Of a stretch of DNA of 64,000 bases, positions 52,619-61,361 are shown in pieces. The stretch covers positions 186,001-250,000 of the forward strand of contig NZ_BSFC01000030.1 in NCBI RefSeq assembly GCF_027922145.1. Direction: 5' to 3'. This DNA comes from Novosphingobium resinovorum. GTDB taxonomy: Bacteria; Pseudomonadota; Alphaproteobacteria; Sphingomonadales; Sphingomonadaceae. Position numbers and translations under genes: made by a program. Numbering within the stretch: position 1 is the first letter of the stretch; the number at the start of each line of letters is the position of its first letter. The notes under the pieces are model-generated. The model saw only the letters and a list, made by a program, of their open reading frames with translations. It made no database searches and was not told the origin of the DNA.

Positions 52619-54649
52619 TTACTTCGCAGAAGTCGAGTGGACATAGGCGGCGATCTGCGCCAGTTGCGCGTCGTCGAGGCCGGAGCCCATCTCCTTCATC
52701 TTGCCCACCTTGAGTGCATAGACGATCTGCGCCTGCGCGTATCCGGCGATCACTGAGACCGGCGGCGCTCCCGATCCGACTTTCGAATGGCAGGCTGCGC
52801 AGCGCCCGTCGAACAGCGACTTGCCCACGTTCGCGGCCGAGGCGGCGGCGGGATGCTGGAGTTGCGGGGCCACGGCTCCCGGCGCCCGCAGCCCGAATGC
52901 CTGCAGCCGGTCGGTGCCGACCAGCACCATGCCATCCACTACGGCTGGCTCGTTGTACTTGCCCGAGGTGAACAGCGCATCGCCGCTCTGCCACAGCGGT
53001 TTCAGGCTCTTTGCGTCGAAGGCATGGAGGCGTGCGCCCGGGGCATCGGGCTGGTAGATGTCGACGCTGCGCGGCACATTGGTGTCCAGCACCCAGACCA
53101 CGCCGTTCTCGCCGCCATTGCTGGAGACCACCGGCGAGCCGGGGTTCTGCATCGTCACTGTCATCTCGCGCCCGTCAACCTTGAGGTAGGCCGGCTCGCT
53201 CTTGCGTGTCACCACCCGGACCCGCACGAGGCTGGGCGGCACGTTGGTGCCGAAGTCCGGGCCGGTCTTGGCGCTGCCCGCAAGGAACAGGTAGTGCTCG
53301 CCGAGGCGATTGCGGAAATGGGCCAGCGTGGCGCGGCTCTTGGCGGAATTCACCATACCGATGCTGTCGGAATAGGGACCGAAGACCACCACCGGACCGC
53401 GCGACTTCAGTTCCGGCTGCACGCTCGGCGCAAGGAGCGAGCCGTCGCTCGCTGGATCGGTGCTGCAGGCATGGCGCTTATGGGTGCCGCCGGGCATGTG
53501 ATCGCGATCGAGCAGATAGGCGTTGCCCTGCTTGCCCGCCCCCAGCGTCAGCAGGTGCGGCGTGCCCGCGCTGCCGCGATCGAGGTCGAACAGGACCGCG
53601 CCGCTCCCCGCGATGTCGATGTCGGACGCGGCCGTCTGGCAATAGTTGAACGGTGAATACGTGCCCGTCAGGCGCAGGCCAGCCTTGGGATCGTCGCGGA
53701 ACTGCAGGATCGATTGCCCCCAGGCACCCGCGACTTCAGGGAATACGCCCGGGATGCCACGCTTCTCGAGGGCGGAAAGGAAGCTGGCCCCGGTCGCGAT
53801 ATAGATGCGCCCCTGCGCGTCGATCGCCGGGCCGGACGCGCCCCACATGCCGCCCTGCTGCAAGTCCGCACGCGGCATCGAGGAGAAGGCGCTCGCCACC
53901 CGGTGGTTTGCGGTATTCACCGATACGAGGAAGCCTTGAAGGTCAGGCCCGAACGCCACGTAAAGGCGCCCGCCGTCGCGGCTCAGGTTGAGAGCGCCGC
54001 GCTGGTAGTAGATTTGGCCCGGCACGAAGCGGCTGACGCCGTTGCGGTTGACCTGCGCCGTGACGGTGCGGTGGCTGATCTCTACCGGCCAGCCTGAAAC
54101 TTCCTCCCCGGTCCGCAGGTCCAGCGCATGGGTGTCCCAGGTCCAGTCGCCCCGGCAACTGGTGACGTAGAGCCGGTTGGCGGCGCGGTCAATCACCGGT
54201 GTGGAGAGGTTGCCGAACTGGCCGTCCTGGCACGGGTCGGCGGTCAGCCTGCGCTTCCACAGGATCGTTCCAGCCGGAAGGTCGGCCCGCTGCCCGGCGT
54301 GGATGGCATAGGCATAGCCGGTGCTGGATACGACGAAGGTGACGCGCAGCGTCCGGCCCGCCTGCGCGCCCTCGTCGAAGCCCAGCGCGCTGACGTAGAG
54401 CGGCGAGGCGAACAGGCGCGGCGGCGTGCTCCCGTGGAAATCCAGCCTCGGCGACTGCCAGATCTCACCGAACTGTCCGCCCGCTACTGCTGCCGGGGTG
54501 AGCATCCTCTCCCGGTCGTTCCAGCCCTCGCGCCCGGCGCTGTTGTGATATGTCAGCTTGTCCACGCCCGCCGGAGACAGCGCCGGATCGCCGCAGCCGC
54601 CGAGCAGCAGCGCCGTACCGGCGGCAAAGCTTGCGAGGATATGCTTCAT
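52619..54649 (-). CDS. Lipoprotein PQQ-like propeller fused to cytochrome c
   Basis: A 676-residue exported lipoprotein (LLLGGC lipobox near residue 19). A propeller-like region (repeated W-x-x-x-L and 'VIDRAANRLYVTSC', 'GPAIDAQGRIYIATGAS' strands) is followed by a monoheme cytochrome c with CAACH at about 598-602 and a possible Met ligand in KVGKMKEM. It differs from classic quinohemoprotein dehydrogenases: I do not find the catalytic W-D-x motif, so PQQ binding is uncertain. The ATG at 54649 is chosen over 54664 because the lipoprotein signal then starts normally. Divergent from the hydrolase at 54839. Confidence 0.72.
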   Translation of the reverse strand: MKHILASFAAGTALLLGGCGDPALSPAGVDKLTYHNSAGREGWNDRERMLTPAAVAGGQFGEIWQSPRLDFHGSTPPRLFASPLYVSALGFDEGAQAGRTLRVTFVVSSTGYAYAIHAGQRADLPAGTILWKRRLTADPCQDGQFGNLSTPVIDRAANRLYVTSCRGDWTWDTHALDLRTGEEVSGWPVEISHRTVTAQVNRNGVSRFVPGQIYYQRGALNLSRDGGRLYVAFGPDLQGFLVSVNTANHRVASAFSSMPRADLQQGGMWGASGPAIDAQGRIYIATGASFLSALEKRGIPGVFPEVAGAWGQSILQFRDDPKAGLRLTGTYSPFNYCQTAASDIDIAGSGAVLFDLDRGSAGTPHLLTLGAGKQGNAYLLDRDHMPGGTHKRHACSTDPASDGSLLAPSVQPELKSRGPVVVFGPYSDSIGMVNSAKSRATLAHFRNRLGEHYLFLAGSAKTGPDFGTNVPPSLVRVRVVTRKSEPAYLKVDGREMTVTMQNPGSPVVSSNGGENGVVWVLDTNVPRSVDIYQPDAPGARLHAFDAKSLKPLWQSGDALFTSGKYNEPAVVDGMVLVGTDRLQAFGLRAPGAVAPQLQHPAAASAANVGKSLFDGRCAACHSKVGSGAPPVSVIAGYAQAQIVYALKVGKMKEMGSGLDDAQLAQIAAYVHSTSAK

Positions 54650-54838
54650 GCCGGAATGCTCCATGCCGGGTCGCGCGGCCCCAGACCGCCCAGAAAGCGC
54701 AAAGGTCTAACCTTGCCCGGATCGACCGGACGCCGCGAAAGGCTCCGGTCGTCGTCAGGCGGATAGCAGCCGCAGGGCGGCTCGACCTTGCGCGTTCCGC
54801 TCCGGACACTCGCTCTGGATCGAAACAAGGAGACCCGG

Positions 54839-55756
54839 GTGGTCACTCGACGCGCGTTTGCCGGTGGCATGACCCTTGGGGCAGCGGCCCTCGCCACCCT
54901 GCCTGCCGCTGCGCAGGCAGGAGAGCAACCGCCGCAGTATCCGGCGGCGCCATGGACCGGCGCCGGAACGGTGCGCCGCGCGGGGGGAGAACTCCATTAC
55001 GTCTCGCTGGGAGAGGACGGCGCGGCGCTGCCCGTAGTCCTACTGCACAAGCTGGGCGGCTGGGTCGCAGACTGGCGCGACGTGGCACCCGCGCTTGCGC
55101 GTGGTCGTCGCGTTATCGCCATCGACTTGCCCGGCCACGGTGCCTCGCGCTGGCAGGGAACACCGCCGCAAGTCCAGACCGTAATGGAAACGGCGACACT
55201 GGTGCTTGGCGCGCTTCAGGACATGGGACTGCCCCAGGTCGACCTCGTGGGGACGTCGCTCGGTGGCTGCGTGGCAGTCGCCATGGCGGCGCTCGCGCCG
55301 GAGCGCGTGCGGCGGCTGGCCCTGCCATGCTGCGTCCTCGGCCCGGCGAGCACGCACGAGCAGGTCGCTGCCAAGGAAAAGGGCCAGGCCGCGATGTTCA
55401 CCGCCGAGGGCGATCCTCTGCCCGGCGATCCGGGGCTGGCCCGCGACATCTTCGGTCTGCGCGACTTCGAGCGCATCGGCGCCGAGCAGAACGCCAGCCG
55501 CGCTCGGGCCGGACGCTGGATCCGCCCGCACGAACGCGGCGTCGCATACACCGATTTCGTAGAACTCATGCGCCGGATCACCGCGCCCACCCTGCTGCTT
55601 TACGGCGGGCACGACACGTTCTTCCTCAAGTATCGCCCGACCGCAGAGGCAAATCTTCGCGATGTGCGCAGCGTGGTGCTTTCGGACGCGAGCGGCTTCC
55701 CGGTGCAGGACGACCCGCAGGAGACGGCCTTGGAACTCGTGCGCTTTTTCGCCTGA
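54839..55756 (+). CDS. Exported alpha/beta-hydrolase-fold protein lacking the catalytic His
   Basis: A 305-residue protein with a twin-arginine-like signal (TRRAFAGG at 3-10, cleavage near AAAQAG). The alpha/beta-hydrolase core shows VVLLHKLGGWVADW, IDLPGHGAS, the nucleophile elbow GTSLGG (Ser140) and LLLYGGHDTF (acid). Where the family has G-H-x-P before the final helix, this reads DASGFPVQDDP, with no His. The GTG start at 54839 is behind AAGGAG. Either inactive, using another base, or a sequencing deletion. The neighbouring lipoprotein cytochrome is divergent. Confidence 0.78.
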   Translation: MVTRRAFAGGMTLGAAALATLPAAAQAGEQPPQYPAAPWTGAGTVRRAGGELHYVSLGEDGAALPVVLLHKLGGWVADWRDVAPALARGRRVIAIDLPGHGASRWQGTPPQVQTVMETATLVLGALQDMGLPQVDLVGTSLGGCVAVAMAALAPERVRRLALPCCVLGPASTHEQVAAKEKGQAAMFTAEGDPLPGDPGLARDIFGLRDFERIGAEQNASRARAGRWIRPHERGVAYTDFVELMRRITAPTLLLYGGHDTFFLKYRPTAEANLRDVRSVVLSDASGFPVQDDPQETALELVRFFA

Positions 55757-55827
55757 TCCGCACGCGCGGGATCCCGCGAGGACCTCGGCGCATTGAACAG
55801 GGAACCGGTATCAACGAGGAACCCGCA

Positions 55828-56010
55828 ATGCCCGCAAGGTCCAAAGCCCAGCAGAAAGCCGCCGGAGCCGCCCTGTCCGCGAAGCGCGGCGAAATGCCCA
55901 TGTCGAAGCTTCAGGGCGCTTCGAAGGAAATGGCGGCGTCCATGACCGAACGGCAACTCGAGGATTTCGCCTCCACCAAACGCAAAGGCCTTCCCGAACA
56001 CAAGCACTGA
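55828..56010 (+). CDS. DUF3008-family small basic protein
   Basis: A 60-residue protein with the DUF3008 pattern: PARSKAQQKAAGAALSAKRG at the start, then LQGASKEMAASMTERQLEDF, and a basic, His-ending tail KRKGLPEHKH. ACGAGGA lies 7 bases before the ATG at 55828. The family is common in proteobacteria and has no established function. A longer frame through this region is an out-of-frame extension over the hydrolase gene. Confidence 0.75.
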   Translation: MPARSKAQQKAAGAALSAKRGEMPMSKLQGASKEMAASMTERQLEDFASTKRKGLPEHKH

Positions 56011-56077
56011 TTGTTTCGGTCAAACGAATGAAGCCTCGGTGTGTGGAGGTCACGTTTGGGTGGTAAGTTGCCGGTGG

Positions 56078-56500
56078 TCAGCCGAGCAATCGCTGAGCCT
56101 CTACTGGAGAATCTGTCATGACATGCACGGTCACGTCCAACGTCACTATGACGAAATGCCGCCACTCCCGGCCGTAAAGCGCGCCGTTTCTGAGCAATAC
56201 TCTGGCAATCCATTCTGAGCCTATGACTTCCTGAAAAGGCCAAGGGACTGCTCGTAGGATCGGGTCAGGCATTAACGATGCAGGACTGAAAATTGCCGGG
56301 TCTGAGAATTCCTCATAAACTTTAACCGCCTCTATGCTTCCGAACATGAGGCGCACCGGGCAGGCCACAACTGTGTCGTCGTATTGGGCTGTTGCTAGGA
56401 GTGTCCTGCCGTCAGACGACAAATGGACACTGCCGAGCATTTGCTCGGGTAGGTCATTGAGTGGCTCCCATTTACGCAAACGCTCAGAAGATATGTTCAT
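56078..56500 (-). CDS. Hypothetical protein, atypical composition
   Basis: A 140-residue soluble protein I do not recognise. It contains PEQMLGSVHLSSDGRTLLAT (about 18-37) and WRHFVIVTLDVTVHVMTDSP (about 112-131), with no signal peptide or membrane segment. The surrounding DNA is visibly less GC-rich than its neighbours, and codon use is mixed (many A/T third positions), suggesting recent acquisition. Start ATG at 56500. No operon partner. Confidence 0.5.
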   Translation of the reverse strand: MNISSERLRKWEPLNDLPEQMLGSVHLSSDGRTLLATAQYDDTVVACPVRLMFGSIEAVKVYEEFSDPAIFSPASLMPDPILRAVPWPFQEVIGSEWIARVLLRNGALYGREWRHFVIVTLDVTVHVMTDSPVEAQRLLG

Positions 56501-56573
56501 TTGAGCTTTATCTGTTCATAGGCCAACATCCGCAACGGGGCGTTCGCTGACTGTCCGAATTTGTCCACGCAGC

Positions 56574-57563
56574 CTAGGCCGTCAGCCGCCGGTGGCAGGC
56601 CATGAGCGACAGGGCGATCCCTGCGACCCCCGCGCCGAACACCATATCCACCAGGTAATGCGTGCCCTCGACCGGCGTGGACAGCAGCATCCCTGCATTG
56701 AGCCCAACGATCCACCAGCGCAGCGCTGGAATGCGCCAGCCCGCCGCGATGTAGAGCACCGCCGCCGCCGTATGGAAACTCGGCGCCGAGACGATCCCGC
56801 GCAAGTGGCCCAGATCAACGACGTGAACCTGATAGGCCCTTAGCGCCGGGATCAGGCCCTCCTGCCACTGCTCGCTTTCGGGCATGTAGGGGATCGCAGC
56901 ATGCCACAGGTAGGAGAACGGGCCGATGGCGGGCATCAGGCTGAACAGCAGCAGGGTGATGATCGTGGCCAGCCAGAACCCGGCGATGAAGCGATAGGCC
57001 TCGTCATGCCGCCCGTCCCGCGCCGCGCACCACAGCAGCACTACGGGAGTGACGTAAATGCTGCGATAGACCACCGTGCCCACCGCCTGCAGCACCGGAT
57101 GCGCGGCGACGAGGCGGTAGAGGCTCACCCAGTCGAACCCCATGGCCACGTCGATCGCCTGAAGCCGTTCGTCGGCATAGCCGCTGGTCAGGGCCGCCAC
57201 CGGGTAGCTGGCGGTGGCGCCCATCAGCGAGATCATCGTGAAGATCGCGGCGTACTCGCTGAAATGCGCGAGCGGCAGCGCATGGCGCCAACTGGTTCGG
57301 GGCAGGACGAAGCGCGCGAGCAGGGCGAGCAGCCCGGCGGCGTAGAATGGCCGATTGCCCGCCTGCCACGGATCGATGACGAGTTGCGCCCGGTGCATCA
57401 GCACGGTCAGGACGGCAAGGCTCAGCAGCATCGCGCCCCAGACCTGCGGCCGGATCGCCGGGCCGGAGCGGCGCAGTTCCACGAGCGCCGGAGTGATCGC
57501 GGCAACAGGCGTCGCGGTGCCAGTGGGAACGGTCGTGGCCCACCGGGGCGGCGTCGATTGCAT
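56574..57563 (-). CDS. PAP2-superfamily membrane phosphatase / phosphotransferase (Aur1/Ipt1-like)
   Basis: A 329-residue membrane protein with about six to eight helices. The C-terminal catalytic motifs are APSFHTAAAV (His near 268) and TPVEGTHYLVDMVFG (His-x3-Asp near 308). These are the C2 and C3 motifs of the PAP2_3 branch, which includes yeast inositol-phosphorylceramide synthase and bacterial phosphatases. Start ATG at 57563. In an organism that makes sphingolipids, a headgroup-transfer role is tempting, but a simple lipid phosphatase is equally consistent. Confidence 0.8.
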   Translation of the reverse strand: MQSTPPRWATTVPTGTATPVAAITPALVELRRSGPAIRPQVWGAMLLSLAVLTVLMHRAQLVIDPWQAGNRPFYAAGLLALLARFVLPRTSWRHALPLAHFSEYAAIFTMISLMGATASYPVAALTSGYADERLQAIDVAMGFDWVSLYRLVAAHPVLQAVGTVVYRSIYVTPVVLLWCAARDGRHDEAYRFIAGFWLATIITLLLFSLMPAIGPFSYLWHAAIPYMPESEQWQEGLIPALRAYQVHVVDLGHLRGIVSAPSFHTAAAVLYIAAGWRIPALRWWIVGLNAGMLLSTPVEGTHYLVDMVFGAGVAGIALSLMACHRRLTA

Positions 57564-57646
57564 TGGTCGTGGATCCTGGGCGATAAGTGCGAACGAGAAG
57601 CCTATCGCCGCTTAAGCCTCCATGAACCAGTGGAATTGTGCGTGGG

Positions 57647-58060
57647 TCAGGCCGGAACCAGCCCCGCCTCGATCCTTTCGCGCACGTGGACGGGCCATTC
57701 GACCGGGCGGTGGTCGTTCAGGTCCATGCATACCAGCACCACTTGCGCGCGCAGGCGGTCGCGGCCTTCACCAGCGAACACGACTTCGATCCCGCAGCTG
57801 GTACGACCAAGCCGCTTGGCGGTGACGGTCATCTCCAGCCGGTCGCCGAGGCGGCTGGGCGAGACGAATTCGACGTCCAGCTTCACCGTCGGCACGCCGA
57901 TGTGGTGTTCCAGATGCATGGATGCGAAGTCCATGCCGAGGTCCTGCGCGAACCAGTCTTCCACCGCGCCGTTCAGCATCTCGAAGTAGCGGGGGTAGAA
58001 GACGATCCCCGCTGGGTCGACATGCGCGAAGCGCACTTGCGTGGAGGTGGTGAAAGGCAT
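57647..58060 (-). CDS. 4-hydroxybenzoyl-CoA thioesterase-type hotdog thioesterase
   Basis: A 137-residue hotdog-fold acyl-CoA thioesterase. It has the 4HBT active-site pattern VRFAHVDPAGIVFYPRYF with Asp15 as nucleophile or base, followed by PTVKLDVEFVSPSRLGDRLE. It lies 12 bases after the MarR gene, so it is cotranscribed, and close to the aryl-CoA hydroxylase. It could release the free hydroxy-aromatic acid (for example gentisate from gentisyl-CoA), or drain a blocked CoA ester. Confidence 0.87.
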   Translation of the reverse strand: MPFTTSTQVRFAHVDPAGIVFYPRYFEMLNGAVEDWFAQDLGMDFASMHLEHHIGVPTVKLDVEFVSPSRLGDRLEMTVTAKRLGRTSCGIEVVFAGEGRDRLRAQVVLVCMDLNDHRPVEWPVHVRERIEAGLVPA

Positions 58061-58072
58061 CGGCGAGAGGTC

Positions 58073-58534
58073 CTAGAGAATGGAAGTCTTGAGCTGGGTC
58101 AGCAGGGTCAGAAGCTGGCGCTGGCTGTCCTCGGGAAAGTCGGCGAGGGCTTCGCGCACCCAGCCGTGGTGGGCCTCTGCCAGTACGGCGAACTGGACGC
58201 GGCCGTTCGGCGTGAGCGAGACGATGGCGGAGCGGGCGTCTTCCGGGTCGGTGTACGAAGAGACGAGGCCCTGTTCCTGTAACTGGCGCACGATCGCGGT
58301 GACGTTGCCGTTCGACACCAGCAGCGCGCGCGACAGTTCGCCCATGCGCAGGCCGTCCGGCGCGCGGTCGAGCGTCGCGAGGATGTCGAAACGGGGCAGG
58401 GTGGTGGAGAACTGGTCCTCGAAATTGCGGCGCAGGCGCTTCTCGATGATCTTCGCGCAGTCGAGCAGGCGCACCCAGACGCGCAAGTCGAGCGTGCCGG
58501 ACGGCGCGGTGCTGCCGGGAATCGTCTTTTCCAT
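58073..58534 (-). CDS. MarR-family transcriptional regulator 1
   Basis: A 153-residue winged-helix regulator: RFDILATLDRAPDGLRMGEL, SRALLVSNGNVTAIVRQLQE (recognition helix) and the wing SSYTDPEDARSAIVSLTPNG. The ATG at 58534 gives the usual start; in-frame ATGs at 58570 and 58606 would add unrecognised residues. It precedes the thioesterase by 12 bases and follows the hydroxylase across a 205-base gap with a palindromic repeat. MarR proteins of aromatic degradation commonly sense aryl-CoA or aromatic acids. Confidence 0.86.
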   Translation of the reverse strand: MEKTIPGSTAPSGTLDLRVWVRLLDCAKIIEKRLRRNFEDQFSTTLPRFDILATLDRAPDGLRMGELSRALLVSNGNVTAIVRQLQEQGLVSSYTDPEDARSAIVSLTPNGRVQFAVLAEAHHGWVREALADFPEDSQRQLLTLLTQLKTSIL

Positions 58535-58645
58535 CGTCGCCAAGGCTCCTCGTTCTCCAGGAGGTTCCATAGCGGGGGATGCGATTATGTCGATTCCTGC
58601 AGGCATAAAGTTTCTTTCGGGCAAGCAACCCTGCGTTGAAGCAGA

Positions 58646-58720
58646 CCCTTCGACAGGCTCAGGGTGAGCGGGGTTGGAATGAACCTCCCAATTCCGCTCA
58701 GGCTGAGCTTGTCGAAGCCC
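58646..58720. repeat. Palindromic intergenic repeat (CTTCGACAGGCTCAGG type)
   Basis: Left arm 58646-58671 (CCCTTCGACAGGCTCAGGGT...) and right arm 58694-58720 (...TGAGCTTGTCGAAGCCC) are inverted copies of about 26 bases. This is a common REP-like element of many proteobacterial genomes. It separates the hydroxylase gene from MarR 1. Confidence 0.72.
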
Positions 58721-58739
58721 CGGCCGCGGGGCGCGAGGG

Positions 58740-61043
58740 TCAGGCTCGTGCGCCCTCCGCCTGTTTCGCGGCGCGCATCGCCATCTGCTGGCCCAGTTTG
58801 TAGGGCGCGGGGATCGGCTGTTCCTCATACCCGGCCGAGGCCGCCGCGCGCAGCGTCCACACCGGGTCGAACAGGTGCGTGCGGCCCAGTGCGACGAGGT
58901 CGGCGCGGCCTGCCGTCAGGATCGAGTTGACCTGATCGGCATCGGCGATGTTGCCCACCGCGATCGTCGGTACGCCTGCCTCGTTGCGGATCTGGTCGGC
59001 GAACGGGGTCTGGAACATGCGGCCGTAGACCGGGCGGCCTTCGGGCGCGGTCTCACCGGCGGAAACGTCGACGATGTCCACGCCCGCTTCGCGCAGCAGC
59101 CTGGCGATTTCGACCGCCTCGGCAGGGGTCACGCCCGCTTCGCCGACCCAGTCGTTGGCGGAAATGCGCACCGCCAGCGGCTTGTCCTGCGGCCATGCGG
59201 CGCGGACCGCCTCGACCACGCGCAGCGGGAAACGCATGCGGTTTTCAAGGGAGCCGCCAAAGGCGTCGTCACGCGCGTTCATCACCGGGGTGATGAAGGC
59301 CGAGAGCAGGTTGCCGTGGCCCGCCTGCACTTCGAGCATGTCGAAGCCAGCCTTGTCGGCCAGCATGGCGGTCGCGACGAATTGCTGGACGATCCGGTCC
59401 ATGCCCTTCGCGTCCAATGCCTGCGGGACCGTGCCGCCCTTGCGCCACGCCTGCGCGCTGGCGGAGACGATCGGCCACGGCGCGTCCATCGGCACGTCGT
59501 AGCCCACACCTTCACCGGGCACCTGACACGCGGCGCGGGCACCGGCATGGCCGATCTGCGCGCAGGTCTTGGCCGCCGAGTGCTGATGCGCGAACTGGTT
59601 GAACGCCGTCCAGCGCTCGGCCTGACCGTCATGCCACAGGCCGGGGCAGGCGGGGGTGGTGCGGCCCTCGGGCGCGACGCTCAGCATCTCGGTCACCACC
59701 AGACCCGCTCCGCCCAGCGCGCGCGAGCCGTAGTGGACCGAATGGAAGTCGTTGGCATAGCCGTCGGCATCCGCCGAGTACGTCAACATCGCCGGGATCA
59801 CCACCCGGTTGGGCACCGTCATCCCGCGCAAGGTATAAGGCGTGAACATCGGCTGCAGCGGCACGTTACGGCCTTCGTTGCCTGCCCAGAACCAGCGCTC
59901 CAGCCCTTCCAGCCAGGCGGCGTCGCGCAGGCGCAGGTTTTCGTGGCTGACGCGCTGCGAGCGGGTCATCAGCGAATAGGCGAACTGCGGCAGGTCGAAG
60001 CCGAGGTAACGGTCCAGCGTCTCGAACCACTCGGTCGAATTGCGGGCCGAGTTCTGGATCTTGAGCACCTCGACATGGCGCTCCTCCTGATATTCGGCTA
60101 GCGCGGCGGCCAGTTCCTCGCGGCCCGTAATGCCGGGGCGGTCCAGCACTTGCGCCAACTTGATCGCGTCTTCCAGCGCCAGCTTGGTGCCCGAACCGAT
60201 CGAGAAGTGCGCGGTGTGCGCGGCATCCCCAAGCAGCACGACGTTGTCGAACGACCACTGCTTGCAGATCACGCGGCGGAAGTTGATCCACGCTGCCGAA
60301 CCGCGCAAGTGCGTGGCGTTGGAGATCAGCGGGTGACCGTCCAGATGGCGGGCGAAGATTGTCTCGCAGAGCGCGATCGAATCGGCCTGCTCCATCGCGT
60401 CGAGGCCAAGGCCGGTCCACGTTTCGGGCGAGCATTCGACGATGAAGGTCGAATGCGTCTCGTCGAAGCGGTAGGCGTGCGCCCAGATCCAGCCTGCGTG
60501 AGTCTTCTCGAAGATGAAGGCGAAGGCATCGAACAGCTTGGTGGTGCCCAGCCAGGAGAACTTGTTGGTCTTGGTCTGGATATCGACGCCGAACTTCTCT
60601 TCGTTGGCGGTGCGGACCATCGAATTGATGCCGTCCGCCGCCACGATCAGGTCGAAGTCCGCGAACTGCGACAGGTCCGCGTCGAACTGCGTCTCGAAGT
60701 GCATCACGACGCCCAGCTCGCCCGCGCGGGCCTGCAGGATCTGCAGCAGGTGCTTGCGGCCGATGCCGATGAAGCCGTGGCCCGAGGAACTGACGGTGTT
60801 CTCGCCCACGGTGACGTCCACGTCGTCCCAGTGCGCGAAGCTTTCGACGATGGTGGCGGCGCTGACCGGATCGTTGGTCTGCAGATTTGCCAGCGTCTGG
60901 TCGGAGAAGACGACGCCCCAGCCGAACGTGTCGCCCGAGCGGTTGCGCTCGAACACGTGAACCTCATGCGCGGGGTCGCGCAGCTTCATCGAGATCGCGA
61001 AATAGATACCGGCAGGTCCGCCGCCGAGGCACGCAATACGCAT
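58740..61043 (-). CDS. Bifunctional aryl-CoA 5-hydroxylase / old-yellow-enzyme reductase (salicylyl-CoA or 2-aminobenzoyl-CoA type)
   Basis: A 767-residue two-domain flavoprotein. Residues 1-390 are a FAD aromatic hydroxylase: GGGPAGIYFAI at 7-17 and GDAAHTAHFSIGSGTKLALE near 283. From Met399 (MFTPYTLRGMTVPNRVVIPA) an old-yellow-enzyme FMN domain follows, with AQIGHAGARA and GNIADADQVNSIL. This fusion is known from salicylyl-CoA 5-hydroxylase of Streptomyces and 2-aminobenzoyl-CoA monooxygenase/reductase of Azoarcus; sequence alone does not choose between them. Leftward, with a MarR-type palindrome about 42 bases upstream of its start. Confidence 0.88.
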   Translation of the reverse strand: MRIACLGGGPAGIYFAISMKLRDPAHEVHVFERNRSGDTFGWGVVFSDQTLANLQTNDPVSAATIVESFAHWDDVDVTVGENTVSSSGHGFIGIGRKHLLQILQARAGELGVVMHFETQFDADLSQFADFDLIVAADGINSMVRTANEEKFGVDIQTKTNKFSWLGTTKLFDAFAFIFEKTHAGWIWAHAYRFDETHSTFIVECSPETWTGLGLDAMEQADSIALCETIFARHLDGHPLISNATHLRGSAAWINFRRVICKQWSFDNVVLLGDAAHTAHFSIGSGTKLALEDAIKLAQVLDRPGITGREELAAALAEYQEERHVEVLKIQNSARNSTEWFETLDRYLGFDLPQFAYSLMTRSQRVSHENLRLRDAAWLEGLERWFWAGNEGRNVPLQPMFTPYTLRGMTVPNRVVIPAMLTYSADADGYANDFHSVHYGSRALGGAGLVVTEMLSVAPEGRTTPACPGLWHDGQAERWTAFNQFAHQHSAAKTCAQIGHAGARAACQVPGEGVGYDVPMDAPWPIVSASAQAWRKGGTVPQALDAKGMDRIVQQFVATAMLADKAGFDMLEVQAGHGNLLSAFITPVMNARDDAFGGSLENRMRFPLRVVEAVRAAWPQDKPLAVRISANDWVGEAGVTPAEAVEIARLLREAGVDIVDVSAGETAPEGRPVYGRMFQTPFADQIRNEAGVPTIAVGNIADADQVNSILTAGRADLVALGRTHLFDPVWTLRAAASAGYEEQPIPAPYKLGQQMAMRAAKQAEGARA

Positions 61044-61084
61044 GGATGTCTCTCCTGAATTGCTTCATGCCTAAACTAATATGG

Positions 61085-61096
61085 TTGCACGTGCAA
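61085..61096. promoter_or_regulatory. MarR-type operator upstream of the aryl-CoA hydroxylase
   Basis: TTGCACGTGCAA, a perfect 12-base palindrome. Its arms TTGCA and TGCAA and its TTTAATCGGA flank recur as TTGCATATGCAA with TTAATCCGA at 61867-61882. It lies 42 bases before the hydroxylase ATG, within the probable promoter. Confidence 0.65.
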
Positions 61097-61163
61097 GTTT
61101 AATCGGAGTGGAGATGTGTGGGCGGTCCGTGGGCTTATGGCTGACCCTCACGCTTACACGTCC

Positions 61164-61297
61164 GTCACCCTGAACCTGTTTCAGGGTCCATTCCTCGGTG
61201 TAAACCGGAGCGAAGTGCCGTGGTGCCGCGCTGGCCGCTCGCTATTGCAACGGCAGGGCGCGGGGCCCGATGAACCCTGAAACAAGTTCAGGGTGAC
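61164..61297. repeat. Palindromic intergenic repeat (GTCACCCTGAAC...TTTCAGGGT type)
   Basis: Left arm 61164-61192 (GTCACCCTGAACCTGTTTCA...) and right arm 61270-61297 (...AACAAGTTCAGGGTGAC) are near-perfect inverted copies about 77 bases apart, a REP-like element. The 61044-61361 gap holds this, the operator above and the small hairpin below; no gene. Confidence 0.72.
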
Positions 61298-61334
61298 AAG
61301 CGTATGGGCCGAGGTGGATCGCTCACGGCATGCA

Positions 61335-61355
61335 GTCCCGGATCAGGTCCGGGAC
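61335..61355. repeat. Short hairpin repeat, possible terminator of MarR 2
   Basis: GTCCCGG-ATCAGGT-CCGGGAC: 7-bp arms just 6 bases after the MarR 2 stop. This is the core of another common intergenic palindrome and may end that transcript. Confidence 0.5.
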
Positions 61356-61361
61356 GACGAA

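Noticed and set aside
52601..52635. Direct repeat CTTCGCAGAAGTC at the end of the lipoprotein cytochrome gene
   Set aside because: Two short copies spanning the stop codon look like a local slippage duplication; no sign of a mobile element.
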